DNA from: an uncultured Erysipelotrichaceae bacterium
Lineage (GTDB): Bacteria > Bacillota_I > Bacilli_A > RF39 > UBA660
Assembly (NCBI GenBank): GCA_902801685.1
Contig: CADCIZ010000005.1
Coordinates: forward strand, 1 to 44,743
Direction: 5' to 3'
DNA length: 44,743 bases
Of this stretch, positions 32,814 through 41,385 are shown piece by piece. A program made the position numbers and the translations under genes. The notes beneath the pieces were generated by a model, which was not told the DNA's origin, searched no databases, and was given only the letters and a program-made list of their open reading frames with translations. The first letter of the stretch is position 1, and each line of letters starts with the position of its first letter.

Positions 32814-33272
32814 ATGAAAAGACTAGGCATATTAAGTTTTATTCTGATAATTATTGATGTTATTATTAAAGTTATAGTTGATAAGTGTATGAATATCTAT
32901 GATACTATAAAGATAATCCCTAATTTTTTTAATATTATGTATGTTAGAAATACAGGGGCTGCTTTTAGTATTATGGAAAATAGTAGAGTGTTATTTATTG
33001 TAATAGGGATAATTGCTATATATTTAATATGGAGATTTTTTATAAAAGATAAGCAGCTAAATAACTACTATATAGTAATTTATTCTATGCTTATCGCAGG
33101 TATTATAGGTAATATGATAGATAGAATATTATATGGCTATGTAATAGATTATTTATCATTTAATATATTTGGGTATTCATTTCCAATATTTAATTTAGCT
33201 GATACTTTTATAGTAGTATCAATTATAATGTTAATCATATATGAAGGTGTGGTGTTTAAATGGAAGAGATAA
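32814..33272 (+). CDS. lspA: lipoprotein signal peptidase
   Basis: This membrane aspartic peptidase cleaves lipidated prolipoproteins before the diacylglyceryl cysteine. The 152-residue protein has four membrane helices with the conserved NTGAAFSI, the catalytic Asp112 in DRILYGYVIDYL and Asp130 in FNLADTFI. It overlaps the rluD-like gene by 13 bases, the usual Bacilli pair. A substrate candidate is the lipoprotein at 29057. Confidence 0.95.
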   Translation: MKRLGILSFILIIIDVIIKVIVDKCMNIYDTIKIIPNFFNIMYVRNTGAAFSIMENSRVLFIVIGIIAIYLIWRFFIKDKQLNNYYIVIYSMLIAGIIGNMIDRILYGYVIDYLSFNIFGYSFPIFNLADTFIVVSIIMLIIYEGVVFKWKR

Positions 33273-34150
33273 TAGTAGATGAGGATTCTAAAAGGTTAGA
33301 TAGTTATCTTGCTTCGAAGATAGATGTTAGTAGAAGTAAGATTACTAAGATGATTAAAGATGGTAATATATTACTTAATGATTCTAAATGTAAAGCAAGT
33401 GATTCTATTATTGTAGGAGATAGAATTAGTTATGAAATAATGGATGAAGAATGTTTAGTAGAACCTGAGAATATTCCTCTTGATATTGTATATGAAGATG
33501 ATGATGTAATTGTCGTTAATAAACAAAATGGAATGGTAGTTCACCCAGCAGTAGGTAATAAGACTGGAACACTCGTTAATGCATTAATGTATCACAGTAA
33601 GAATTTAAGTAGTATTAACGGAGATTTTAGACCAGGAATAGTACATAGAATAGATGCTTATACTACAGGATTGTTAATGGTAGCTAAAAATGATTATGCT
33701 CATGAATTTTTACAAAAACAATTACAAGATAAGACTACAACTAGAAAATATGTCGCACTTGTTTGGGGAGTAATACCTAATGATACCGGCGTAATAGATG
33801 CCCCAATTATGCGGGATAAGTCTGATCGTAAGAAGATGGCAGTAGGTAGTACTAATAGTAAAGATGCAATTACGCATTTCAAGGTATTAGAAAGATTTAA
33901 GGATGCAACTTTAATTGAGTTAAAGTTAGAAACAGGACGTACTCATCAAATTAGAGTGCATTTATCTTACATAGGTTATCCTGTAGTTAATGATCCGGTA
34001 TATGGTAGAAGAAAATTAATAGATGATACAGGACAGTGTTTGCACGCAAAAACATTAGGTTTTATTCATCCAACAACTAAAAAATATATGGAGTTTGATA
34101 GTGAACTTCCAGAGTGTTTTACTAATATACTAAATAGGTTTAGAGGTTAA
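33260..34150 (+). CDS. RluD/RluA family pseudouridine synthase with S4 domain
   Basis: This family modifies uridines in 23S rRNA (RluD) or related RNAs. The 296-residue protein has an N-terminal S4 RNA-binding domain (KRLDSYLASKIDVSRSKITKMI) and the catalytic motif GIVHRIDAYTTGLLMVAKN with Asp132. The more usual form is HRLDKDTSG. LKTGRTHQIRVH is represented by LETGRTHQIRVHLSYIGYPVVND. It is the YlyB-type gene paired with lspA. The exact target site cannot be told. Confidence 0.92.
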   Translation: MEEIIVDEDSKRLDSYLASKIDVSRSKITKMIKDGNILLNDSKCKASDSIIVGDRISYEIMDEECLVEPENIPLDIVYEDDDVIVVNKQNGMVVHPAVGNKTGTLVNALMYHSKNLSSINGDFRPGIVHRIDAYTTGLLMVAKNDYAHEFLQKQLQDKTTTRKYVALVWGVIPNDTGVIDAPIMRDKSDRKKMAVGSTNSKDAITHFKVLERFKDATLIELKLETGRTHQIRVHLSYIGYPVVNDPVYGRRKLIDDTGQCLHAKTLGFIHPTTKKYMEFDSELPECFTNILNRFRG

Positions 34151-34151
34151 A

Positions 34152-34778
34152 ATGGATAAAGTTGTTAATTTATTAAAAACAAAGGATGTTATAATTCCTA
34201 GATTGCTTCTTAATAATTATAAAAAATTAAACTTAACCGAAGCAGAACTTATTATACTTATTTTCTTAATTAATAGTCGTGAATATAACCCTAAAATTAT
34301 TGCTGATGCTATGGATATAAAGTTACCATTATTACTTGAAATGATATCATTGCTTGAAGAAAAAGGGATTATTAAGATTGAACTTAAAAGTATTAATGGT
34401 ATCAATACTGAGATTTGTAATATGGATGGTTTATATGAAAAATTGTCTTTGATGATTATGAAGAAAGAAGATAAAAAGATAGATAAAACTATCTATGATA
34501 TATTTGAAAGTGAATTAGGTAGAACTTTGTCATCAATTGAGTATGAGTTAATAGGTGAGTGGCTTAATAATAATAGTGAGGAAATACTTAGGCTTGCTTT
34601 AAAGGAAGCTGTTTATAATGGAGTTAGTAACTTTAGATATATCGATAGAATAATTCATGAGTGGAATAAAAAAGGTATTAAAACTAGAGCAGATGTAATT
34701 AAAAATAATGAGGAGTTTAGGAAGAAAAAAGATGAAGAAAAGCAAGAATTATTTGACTATGATTGGTTAAATGAATAA
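34152..34778 (+). CDS. dnaD: DnaD domain replication protein
   Basis: The N-terminal winged helix (NLTEAELIILIFLINSREYNPKIIADAM) is followed by a DnaD/DnaB2 helical domain (YDIFESELGRTLSSIEYELIGEWL..ILRLALKEAVYNGVSNFRYIDRIIHEWNKKGI). The latter includes the family motif YIDRIIHEWNKKG. It helps in primosome formation on DNA in low-GC Bacillota. It overlaps nth by eight bases, the same order as in Bacillus (dnaD-nth). Confidence 0.92.
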   Translation: MDKVVNLLKTKDVIIPRLLLNNYKKLNLTEAELIILIFLINSREYNPKIIADAMDIKLPLLLEMISLLEEKGIIKIELKSINGINTEICNMDGLYEKLSLMIMKKEDKKIDKTIYDIFESELGRTLSSIEYELIGEWLNNNSEEILRLALKEAVYNGVSNFRYIDRIIHEWNKKGIKTRADVIKNNEEFRKKKDEEKQELFDYDWLNE

Positions 34779-35406
34779 TATAATTGATTATTTAGATGCA
34801 TTATTTCCTAATCCTCACTGTGAACTAAAATTTAATAAAGATTATGAGTTATTAATATCTGTTATGTTATCAGCTCAAACTACTGATAAACAGGTAAACA
34901 AAGTAACTGATTTTCTATATAAGAAGTATGATTCTTTAGAAAAACTAGCTAATGCTAATATAAATGACGTTATAACTATTATAAGAACACTTGGTAATTT
35001 TAATAAGAAAGCAAGTAACATTATTGAAATATCTAAAAGATTAATTAATGATACTAATGGTGTAGTTATAAATAATAGAGAGTATTTAGAAAGTTTACCT
35101 GGAGTAGGAAGAAAGACTGTAAATGTAGTCTTAGCTAATTTATATAATGAAGATGTAATTGCAGTAGATACCCATGTTGCACGTGTATCTAAAAGACTAG
35201 GGATTGCCGCGCATAATGATGATGTTTTAACTATAGAGAAAAAATTAAATAGAAAGTTTCCTAAGAATAAATTAGGTAGACTACATCATCAGTTAGTTTT
35301 ATTTGGAAGATATAATTGTAAATCTATTAATCCTAGTTGTGGTGAGTGTAAGTTAAAAGATAAATGTAAATACTATAAAAAGAATAATAAAGAGGTTAGT
35401 AAATAA
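34771..35406 (+). CDS. nth: endonuclease III
   Basis: This DNA glycosylase/AP lyase removes oxidised pyrimidines. The 211-residue protein shows the helix-hairpin-helix LPGVGRKTVNVVLANLY with the catalytic Lys in GVGRKT, followed by VDTHVARVSKRLG containing the catalytic Asp. The C-terminal [4Fe-4S] cysteines are in CKSINPSCGECKLKDKCKYY (C-x6-C-x2-C-x5-C). It overlaps dnaD and is probably cotranscribed with it. Confidence 0.95.
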   Translation: MNNIIDYLDALFPNPHCELKFNKDYELLISVMLSAQTTDKQVNKVTDFLYKKYDSLEKLANANINDVITIIRTLGNFNKKASNIIEISKRLINDTNGVVINNREYLESLPGVGRKTVNVVLANLYNEDVIAVDTHVARVSKRLGIAAHNDDVLTIEKKLNRKFPKNKLGRLHHQLVLFGRYNCKSINPSCGECKLKDKCKYYKKNNKEVSK

Positions 35407-35428
35407 TAAAATTATATGGGAGGAAAAC

Positions 35429-36055
35429 ATGTTAGAAAAATATAAAAAAATAATTGAAAAAAATATATTGAATGGTACTCAAGTAAATGATACTTATTCA
35501 ATGATTGGTAGTGGAAATGGTTATTCTTTTAAAGTAGTAGGTAATGAATTAAAAATTATAAGTAATGATAATGTTGTGTTAGAAAATATTAATGATAGTA
35601 ATATTAGTGTTTGGAAAATAGAAAATGATATTAAAAAGATTTCTATTATTATAAATAAAGTAGATAGTTTAGATGTAGTTGCAATGATTGCGATTGTAGA
35701 TTGTAATAATGATTTGGCAAATGTATCTATAAAACAGACACCTACTAATCTTTATATATCTTATGACGAAGAATCAATTGGATATGATGTAAATAGTTGT
35801 AGTGCTGATTTAATTATAAATATTATGGAAGATTATTTTAATAAAAAAGGATTATTAAATGGTAAAAGTAAAGAAGATATATTTAATTTTATTAGGATAG
35901 ATATTGATGAAATATTTACTATTCTTAATTCTAATAAGAATAATTATATTAATGATTTAGAGCACCAGTTAAATAATTTAAGTGCGAACTATGTAATGGA
36001 AAGTGAAAAAATTAAAAGAAAAATTAATACATTACATGGCTATGAAACGAATTGA
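35429..36055 (+). CDS. unknown 208-residue protein between nth and gpsB
   Basis: The SD is GGGAGGAAAA, start ATG 35429. The protein has no membrane segment or signal peptide. The middle is beta-rich (SFKVVGNELKIISNDNVVLENI, SISVWKIEND-like strands) and the end is a helical, probably coiled-coil region (NYINDLEHQLNNLSANYVMESEKIKRKINTL). No family is recognised. The gpsB promoter overlaps its stop. Its setting next to DNA repair and division genes does not prove a shared function. Confidence 0.65.
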   Translation: MLEKYKKIIEKNILNGTQVNDTYSMIGSGNGYSFKVVGNELKIISNDNVVLENINDSNISVWKIENDIKKISIIINKVDSLDVVAMIAIVDCNNDLANVSIKQTPTNLYISYDEESIGYDVNSCSADLIINIMEDYFNKKGLLNGKSKEDIFNFIRIDIDEIFTILNSNKNNYINDLEHQLNNLSANYVMESEKIKRKINTLHGYETN

Positions 36056-36080
36056 CAAATAAGTAAATATTTTATATAAT
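36052..36080 (+). promoter_or_regulatory. consensus promoter of gpsB-rnpB
   Basis: Perfect TTGACA (36052-36057), a 17-base spacer and perfect TATAAT (36075-36080). No separate promoter is evident for rnpB five bases after gpsB, so this strong promoter may feed both. Confidence 0.85.
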
Positions 36081-36118
36081 GTAGTCGTAATTAAGAAGAT
36101 TAAAAAAGGAGTGGGAAT

Positions 36119-36439
36119 ATGCCAGATAAAATTATATTAACTAGTCGTGATATATTAGAAAAAGAGTTTAAGATTGATACTCGTGGTTATTGTATGCAAG
36201 AGGTTGATAGATTTCTTGATGTAATTATTAAAGATTATGAAGAAATGAATACTATAATTAAAAATCTTGCAAAAGAAAAACAAGAACTTGTTGAGGATAA
36301 TATTGGCCTTAAACAGGAGGTACGTAATCTTCGTACGAAACTAGATGTTCTATCTGATAGTAATGGAGAAGGTAGCTCTAATGCTGATGTTTTAAGAAGA
36401 TTATCTAATCTAGAAAAATATATTTATAGTAAAGATTAA
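36119..36439 (+). CDS. gpsB: cell division protein GpsB
   Basis: This DivIVA-like adaptor links division and peptidoglycan synthesis. The 106-residue protein has the N-terminal DivIVA motif ILEKEFKIDTRGYCMQEVDRFLDVIIKDYE and a coiled coil (NLAKEKQELVEDNIGLKQEVRNLRTKL), then a short C-terminal helical domain ending LEKYIYSKD. The order gpsB-rnpB matches Bacillus. Its SD AAAGGAGTG is a perfect complement of the CACTCCTTT of the small RNA at 3018. Confidence 0.93.
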   Translation: MPDKIILTSRDILEKEFKIDTRGYCMQEVDRFLDVIIKDYEEMNTIIKNLAKEKQELVEDNIGLKQEVRNLRTKLDVLSDSNGEGSSNADVLRRLSNLEKYIYSKD

Positions 36440-36442
36440 AAA

Positions 36443-36785
36443 AATACTTTGACAAACGCTGCATACTTGTTATGTAGAGGAAAGTCCATGCTCGCACAGT
36501 CTGCGATGACTGTAGTGTTTGTGCTTAGGGAAAAAATAACCTAAGGTAGCAATTTTTTTTGTTAACGGCTTCTGATGACCTAAGTCTATGATATGGTCTA
36601 GGATATAAAAGTGCCAAAGAGACGAGCCTTTTAGAAATAAAAGGTGTGGAACGTGGTAAACCCCACAAGCGAGAAACCCAAATTTTGGTAGGGGAACTTT
36701 GATAGGGAATTGAACTGATTCAAGGATCGAAAGATAGATAAATGTTTGTCACCCAAGTGGTACAGAACATGGCTTATAAAGTATT
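36443..36785 (+). ncRNA. rnpB: RNase P RNA, type B
   Basis: This is the catalytic RNA that makes the 5' ends of tRNAs. Conserved blocks: TAGAGGAAAGTCCATGCTCG near the 5' end (P4 strand), GTGGAACGTGGTAAACCCC, the P15/L15 region CCCAAATTTTGGTAGGGGAA, and ACAGAACATGGCTTA near the 3' end. P1 is formed by TACTTT (36445-36450) and AAAGTA (36778-36783), then a T run that may serve as terminator. At about 340 bases it is shorter than the Bacillus RNA (about 400), so some peripheral helices are reduced. Confidence 0.95.
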
Positions 36786-36817
36786 TTTTTTATTGTAAGT
36801 AATAGAATAGAGGTTAT

Positions 36818-37306
36818 ATGAAAGAAATTGGAGAAAGACTTCGTGAGGCTCGTGAGGCTATGGGAATTAGTGTTGAAGAAGCTGCTGAAGATTTAAAAAT
36901 AAGACCTGCTCAATTAGAGAATATTGAAGATGGTAATAAGGAAGCATTTAAAGATGTATTTTATTTAAAATTCTTTATTCGTGATTATGCTAAATATTTA
37001 GGATTAGATTATGAAGAATTAACGGAAGAATTTAATGAATACTTATTTGATTATACATCAAGATTATCTTTAGATGATATAAAAAAAGCATCAGAAAAAA
37101 CTAAGAAAAAAGTTAAAAAAATAGCTAGTCCTTATACGTTAGAGAGAAAACAGCAAAGAAGTATTCCTGCAGGATTAATATATGCACTAATTGTTTTAGT
37201 AGTTGCAATTATTATATACTGTATTGTATTAATCGCAACAGATAAAAAAGATAATGAAGATAAAGATATTATTATGAATACGGAGGAAAAATATGAATTT
37301 GCCTAA
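36818..37306 (+). CDS. rodZ: RodZ-like cytoskeletal membrane protein
   Basis: The N-terminal Cro/C1-type HTH (IGERLREAREAMGISVEEAAEDLKIRPAQLENIEDG) matches the RodZ/YmfM type and links MreB with the membrane. A Lys-rich linker and one membrane segment (GLIYALIVLVVAIIIYCIVLIA) follow. The short 162-residue protein lacks the large extracytoplasmic beta domain of RodZ in proteobacteria. The stop overlaps the pgsA start by 14 bases; rodZ-pgsA is a standard order. Confidence 0.88.
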   Translation: MKEIGERLREAREAMGISVEEAAEDLKIRPAQLENIEDGNKEAFKDVFYLKFFIRDYAKYLGLDYEELTEEFNEYLFDYTSRLSLDDIKKASEKTKKKVKKIASPYTLERKQQRSIPAGLIYALIVLVVAIIIYCIVLIATDKKDNEDKDIIMNTEEKYEFA

Positions 37307-37886
37307 TAAATTAACTATATCAAGAATAATTATGTCGATAGCTATAATAGTATTATTACTATTTCCCTTTCAGATGGCTGGAATAGAATTTCCTCAATTA
37401 TTTATTGATGAGAAATTAGTAGTTGATTCTAAATATTTAATAGCTGGTACTTTATTTATTCTAGCAAGTCTAACAGATTTTTTAGATGGATATTTAGCTA
37501 GAAAGAATAATGAAGTTACTGATTTTGGTAAATTATTAGATGCAATTGCTGATAAGGTATTAGTTAATTCAGTATTAATTATTCTTGCCTCACAAGGTTT
37601 TATTCATCCAATTATTCCTGTTGTAATTATAGTAAGAGATAGTATAGTTAATTCTATAAAAATGATAGCTGCATCTCGTGGTAAAGTAGTCGCAGCAATC
37701 AAATCAGGAAAAGTTAAGACTGCAACTTTAATGGTAGGAATATCACTTACACTTTTCTATAATTTACCATTTGAATTATTCAACTTAAGAGTTGCTGATT
37801 TCTTATTATTCGTTGCGGCAATTCTGTCTATAATATCTGGAATTCAATATTATTTATTAAATAAGCATTTATTATTCGAAGACTAG
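37293..37886 (+). CDS. pgsA: CDP-diacylglycerol--glycerol-3-phosphate 3-phosphatidyltransferase
   Basis: This integral membrane enzyme makes phosphatidylglycerol phosphate, the first step to acidic phospholipids. The CDP-alcohol phosphotransferase motif is intact: Asp62, Asp65-Gly66, Ala69-Arg70, Gly79, Asp83, Asp87 (within TDFLDGYLARKNNEVTDFGK and the following LLDAIAD). There are several membrane segments. The gene overlaps rodZ. The stop is followed by a weak hairpin (AAGA/TCTT) with a run of T that may terminate. Confidence 0.94.
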   Translation: MNLPNKLTISRIIMSIAIIVLLLFPFQMAGIEFPQLFIDEKLVVDSKYLIAGTLFILASLTDFLDGYLARKNNEVTDFGKLLDAIADKVLVNSVLIILASQGFIHPIIPVVIIVRDSIVNSIKMIAASRGKVVAAIKSGKVKTATLMVGISLTLFYNLPFELFNLRVADFLLFVAAILSIISGIQYYLLNKHLLFED

Positions 37887-37928
37887 TTCTTTTTTTTTTT
37901 TATATACATATAATTTACTGGTGATACT

Positions 37929-38483
37929 ATGGATAAAGAGGCAATAAAAAAAACAGTATTTAATTTTATATTTAAAACATTAATAGTTACAGTAATAACT
38001 TTAGTATTATTAATAATTATGAAGACTAATGTTAAATTTAAGACTATGTATTATAAATATGTATATGATACTAATATAACATTTACCAAGTTTAATAATT
38101 TATATAATAAATATTTTAAAGATTTAAATATCAAAGATATAGTTAATAAAGATAAGACTAAAACAGTATCTGGTGAAAAAATTAGTTATAGTAAACAAGA
38201 TAAATACAAAGATGGAGTAAAACTTACTGTAAGTAATAATTATAGTGTACCTATAATAGAGAGTGGTATCATAGTATATATAGGTAATAAAGATGATTAT
38301 AATAACTCAGTTATTGTTCAACAGATAAATGGTATTGATCTTCTTTATGGTAATATAGAAAATACAAATTATAAATTATATGATTATGTTAAAAAAGGAG
38401 ATATTCTAGGTACAAGTAATAAGTATTTATACTTAGTATTTAAGAAAGATGGAAAAGTATTAGATTATGAAAAATATCTTTAA
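37929..38483 (+). CDS. spoIVFA: SpoIVFA-like membrane protein with degenerate M23/LytM domain
   Basis: The N-terminal membrane helix (TLIVTVITLVLLIIM) is followed by an extracytoplasmic region and a C-terminal LytM-like fold (PIIESGIIVYIGNKDDYNNSVIVQQINGIDLLYGNI..YDYVKKGDILG). The zinc-binding His residues are missing, as in SpoIVFA, the regulator of SpoIVFB. The 16-base overlap with a SpoIVFB-like gene supports this call. If sporulation is lost, the pair may serve another regulated proteolysis task. Confidence 0.72.
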   Translation: MDKEAIKKTVFNFIFKTLIVTVITLVLLIIMKTNVKFKTMYYKYVYDTNITFTKFNNLYNKYFKDLNIKDIVNKDKTKTVSGEKISYSKQDKYKDGVKLTVSNNYSVPIIESGIIVYIGNKDDYNNSVIVQQINGIDLLYGNIENTNYKLYDYVKKGDILGTSNKYLYLVFKKDGKVLDYEKYL

Positions 38484-39183
38484 GATACATCCATTAACTT
38501 ATATAACTGCATTAATATTTGTATTAATCGGTTATTTTAATTTCTATTTAAGTTTTATGTTAGTATTGTTAATTCATGAATTAGGTCATATTATAATGGC
38601 TTTAGTATTTAGATGGCATATAAAAAAAATAGTAGTTTTACCATTAGGGCTACTATTAAAGTTTGAAGATAATTTAAATAAACCATTAATAGAAGAATTT
38701 GTTATCTCTATATCAGGTATTATATTTCAGTTAGTATTTATAATACTAATTCATAATAATTATTTAGTATTATCTAGTAATATTATTCTAATATTTAACA
38801 TGTTACCGATATATCCATTAGATGGTTCTAAAGTAATAAATATATTAATAAACATAATAACTAACTTTAAAACTAGTTATTTTTTAACACTCCTAATATC
38901 ATTTATTGCACTAATTCTATTAATATGCTTATCTATAATTAATAAATCATTAATTCTTATATTATCTTTTATACCACTATTGATTAATTTAATAGATTTA
39001 ATTATCAATAAAGATAACGTTTTTATAAAGTTTCTACTTGAAAGATATATATATAACTTTAAATTTAAAAAGTATAAGTATATAAATGATATAAAGTATA
39101 TGAAAAGAGATTATCATCATTACTTAATTAGTGGTAAAAATATAATAGAAGAAAAAGAGTATTTAAAAGAATATTTTAATTAA
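38467..39183 (+). CDS. spoIVFB: SpoIVFB-like M50 site-2 protease
   Basis: This intramembrane zinc metalloprotease is probably related to SpoIVFB, which frees sigma-K from its pro-form. The zinc motif HELGH is at 37-41, and the third ligand is Asp119 in PLDGSKV. Several membrane helices surround them, and the C-terminal tail is Lys- and Tyr-rich. The 238-residue length is a little below SpoIVFB of Bacillus and no clear CBS domain follows. It is coupled to the SpoIVFA-like gene. Confidence 0.82.
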   Translation: MKNIFKIHPLTYITALIFVLIGYFNFYLSFMLVLLIHELGHIIMALVFRWHIKKIVVLPLGLLLKFEDNLNKPLIEEFVISISGIIFQLVFIILIHNNYLVLSSNIILIFNMLPIYPLDGSKVINILINIITNFKTSYFLTLLISFIALILLICLSIINKSLILILSFIPLLINLIDLIINKDNVFIKFLLERYIYNFKFKKYKYINDIKYMKRDYHHYLISGKNIIEEKEYLKEYFN

Positions 39184-39235
39184 TTCTAAGTTCTTTTTTT
39201 ATACCTTTTTAATATATTTAATTAGGAGGTTATAT

Positions 39236-39496
39236 ATGGAAACACTTAAAGTAGGGACTAAATCAAACCCTAATTCAGTTGCAGGAGCTTTAGCTAATGT
39301 TATACGTGAAAAAGGAATTGTTGAAATACAAGCAATAGGAGCAGGGGCATTGAATCAAGCAATTAAATCTATTGCGATTGCGCGTGGCTTTGTTGCTCCA
39401 AGTGGTAAAAATCTTGTTTGCATTCCAGCATTTACTGATATAACTATTGATGGTGAGGAGCGTACTGCCATTAAATTAATTGTTGAGACCAAATAG
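39236..39496 (+). CDS. spoVS: stage V sporulation protein S
   Basis: The 86-residue protein is highly conserved: METLKVGTKSNPNSVAGALA and EIQAIGAGALNQAIKSIAIARGF are typical SpoVS stretches. SpoVS affects sporulation and septation in Bacillus and is also found in non-spore-formers, with an Alba-like nucleic-acid binding fold. The SD AGGAGG is strong. It follows the spoIVF-like pair closely and ends in its own terminator. Confidence 0.94.
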   Translation: METLKVGTKSNPNSVAGALANVIREKGIVEIQAIGAGALNQAIKSIAIARGFVAPSGKNLVCIPAFTDITIDGEERTAIKLIVETK

Positions 39497-39505
39497 GTCT
39501 TTTTA
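39486..39505 (+). terminator. terminator overlapping the spoVS stop
   Basis: AGACC, AAATA loop, GGTCT, then TTTT. The stem overlaps the last codons of spoVS. Confidence 0.7.
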
Positions 39506-39555
39506 TTTTAATTAATATTTGCTATAATATGCAGTATCTAATGGAGGTTTTGGAT

Positions 39556-40899
39556 ATGCAAGAGGTGAATGAGAGTTTTAGTTATACAACACTTTTCTTA
39601 CTTAAACTAAACTTATTATTTGGTGATAAAAGAGAAATATCTTTAATAGAAGCTTTAGAAGGTAGACGAGTACTTGAGTGGAATATTAGAGAAGAAGGTA
39701 TTTGCTTTGAAGAAATTGATGAGCAAGAAGAATTTATGAAGTTTTTGGAAGAATGTAGTGACTTAGTTTATTATAAAAATGGTAATATCATTTTAAATGA
39801 AGATATTACTGTTCATAATATAGATGAGGCTATTGCTGAAATAAAACCAGAAAGATATTTAGATTACAATACTAGTGTATTTAAGTATTTAGGTATTACT
39901 AAACCAATTGATTTTATAAATAAGTACTATGGATTTGAGAGGACAATTGAAACTCTTTATATGAATAATACTAATGGAATACATAATAATGCACTTGATA
40001 GTTTGTTTAAAGAAAGAGATGAAATGCTAGGTGATATTAAACAGTTAGATGAAGATTATCAAGATATGATTACTTCATTACAAGATGAGTTTTATGATAA
40101 TTTGGAAGATGATTATATCTTGTTTCCAATTAATGCAACAAGATATGAAAAAAGTGATCATTTTGATGAGAATACTGATATTATTAATTTACTAACTAGT
40201 CCTTCACAATATGCGATTTTTACAGATTATCCTCTTTTTAGAACTAAAGTAAAATTTGATTTTTATAATATTATTGATAGTTTAGCAGAAGATGAGATAA
40301 ATGATGTTAGTGATTATGAGTTTGATGCAACAGAAGATTACTATGATTCTAATGTAGATTCTAGTATTCTTAATGAAGATGAATATGAAGAATATGATGA
40401 TATTAATTACAATATAACTAATATTAGTGATGAATTTGAAGATGGATTAGGAGTATCTGTAAATTTATCTAGAAAAGATACAATATTTGTTCTTGAGTAT
40501 ATAAGAATACTTGAAAACATGAAGGATAGATATGAAAATGTATCTGATGATATTAATAATCTAATTAATAGATTAAAATACATAATTGATAATGATTCAA
40601 TTAAACTATATAAAAAGAATTTAGAAGAGTTGGATTGTATAATAGAAGAATATAAGAAGTTAGATGATTTAGATTATCTAAGAATTGCTGATGAAGTAAT
40701 GTATTTTATTAACGAGATATTTAATACTTATTATGATAGATTCTTTTTAAGAAAGATTTTATTTATAAAGGCATATTATAATTTAACTAATGATTCTGAG
40801 ATAATTAATTATATAAATGAATATAAAAGTAGTAGATTATATAATCATGTTTATAAAATTGTTACTGGAGAAGAACCAAGTAAGAGAAAGGTCAAATAA
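39556..40899 (+). CDS. 447-residue acidic protein, function unknown
   Basis: A TATAAT at 39523-39528 (with TGC before it) and a GGAGG at 39543-39547 support ATG 39556; an ATG at 39529 would lie on the promoter. The protein is rich in Asp, Glu, Tyr and Asn. A central low-complexity acidic section of about 60 residues is seen around EDEYEEYDDINYN. The part after it is helical (IRILENMKDRYENVSDDINNL..), and no signal or membrane segment is found. No known domain is recognised. It precedes sufU but has its own promoter. Confidence 0.68.
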   Translation: MQEVNESFSYTTLFLLKLNLLFGDKREISLIEALEGRRVLEWNIREEGICFEEIDEQEEFMKFLEECSDLVYYKNGNIILNEDITVHNIDEAIAEIKPERYLDYNTSVFKYLGITKPIDFINKYYGFERTIETLYMNNTNGIHNNALDSLFKERDEMLGDIKQLDEDYQDMITSLQDEFYDNLEDDYILFPINATRYEKSDHFDENTDIINLLTSPSQYAIFTDYPLFRTKVKFDFYNIIDSLAEDEINDVSDYEFDATEDYYDSNVDSSILNEDEYEEYDDINYNITNISDEFEDGLGVSVNLSRKDTIFVLEYIRILENMKDRYENVSDDINNLINRLKYIIDNDSIKLYKKNLEELDCIIEEYKKLDDLDYLRIADEVMYFINEIFNTYYDRFFLRKILFIKAYYNLTNDSEIINYINEYKSSRLYNHVYKIVTGEEPSKRKVK

Positions 40900-40904
40900 T
40901 TCGA

Positions 40905-40933
40905 TTGTATTTTTAAAAAAATTATAATATAAT
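40905..40933 (+). promoter_or_regulatory. sufU promoter
   Basis: TTGTAT (40905-40910), a 17-base spacer, and TATAAT (40928-40933). Confidence 0.65.
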
Positions 40934-40953
40934 TAGGTCGTAAAGGTGATTTT

Positions 40954-41385
40954 ATGGATAGTAATTTAAAAAGAACAATTATTTTGGAACACTATCAAAA
41001 TCCTAAAAATAAAGGATTAATTAATGATGATAGTTATACACATATTAATATGAATAATGAATCTTGTATTGATGAAATTAATTTAATGGTTAAAATAGAA
41101 GATGATAAAATTAAAGATATAAGATTTGATGGTGAAGCGTGTGCGATATGTACTTCTGCAACATCAGTTATGATTTCAACTTTAATTGGAAAAAGTGTTA
41201 GTGATGCAAAAGAGATTTTAAGAAACTATGAATATATGATAGATGAAAAAGAATATAATGAAGAAATATTAGAAGAAGCAAGTATTTATAGTGATATTGC
41301 AAAACAACCAAATAGAAAAAAGTGTGCTTTATTAGCATGGTGGGGAATTAAGAAAGTTATTGGTGATGATAATGAAAAAATATGA
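40954..41385 (+). CDS. sufU: SufU/IscU-like Fe-S assembly protein
   Basis: The 143-residue protein has the three SufU cysteines and the Asp ligand: NESCIDEI (Cys38, Asp40), GEACAICTSAT (Cys63) and KKCALLAWWG (Cys124). SufU is a zinc-dependent sulphur acceptor that takes persulphide from SufS for the SUF system. It is isolated here: sufCDSB are not adjacent. It overlaps by 14 bases a gene of unknown function. Confidence 0.88.
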   Translation: MDSNLKRTIILEHYQNPKNKGLINDDSYTHINMNNESCIDEINLMVKIEDDKIKDIRFDGEACAICTSATSVMISTLIGKSVSDAKEILRNYEYMIDEKEYNEEILEEASIYSDIAKQPNRKKCALLAWWGIKKVIGDDNEKI

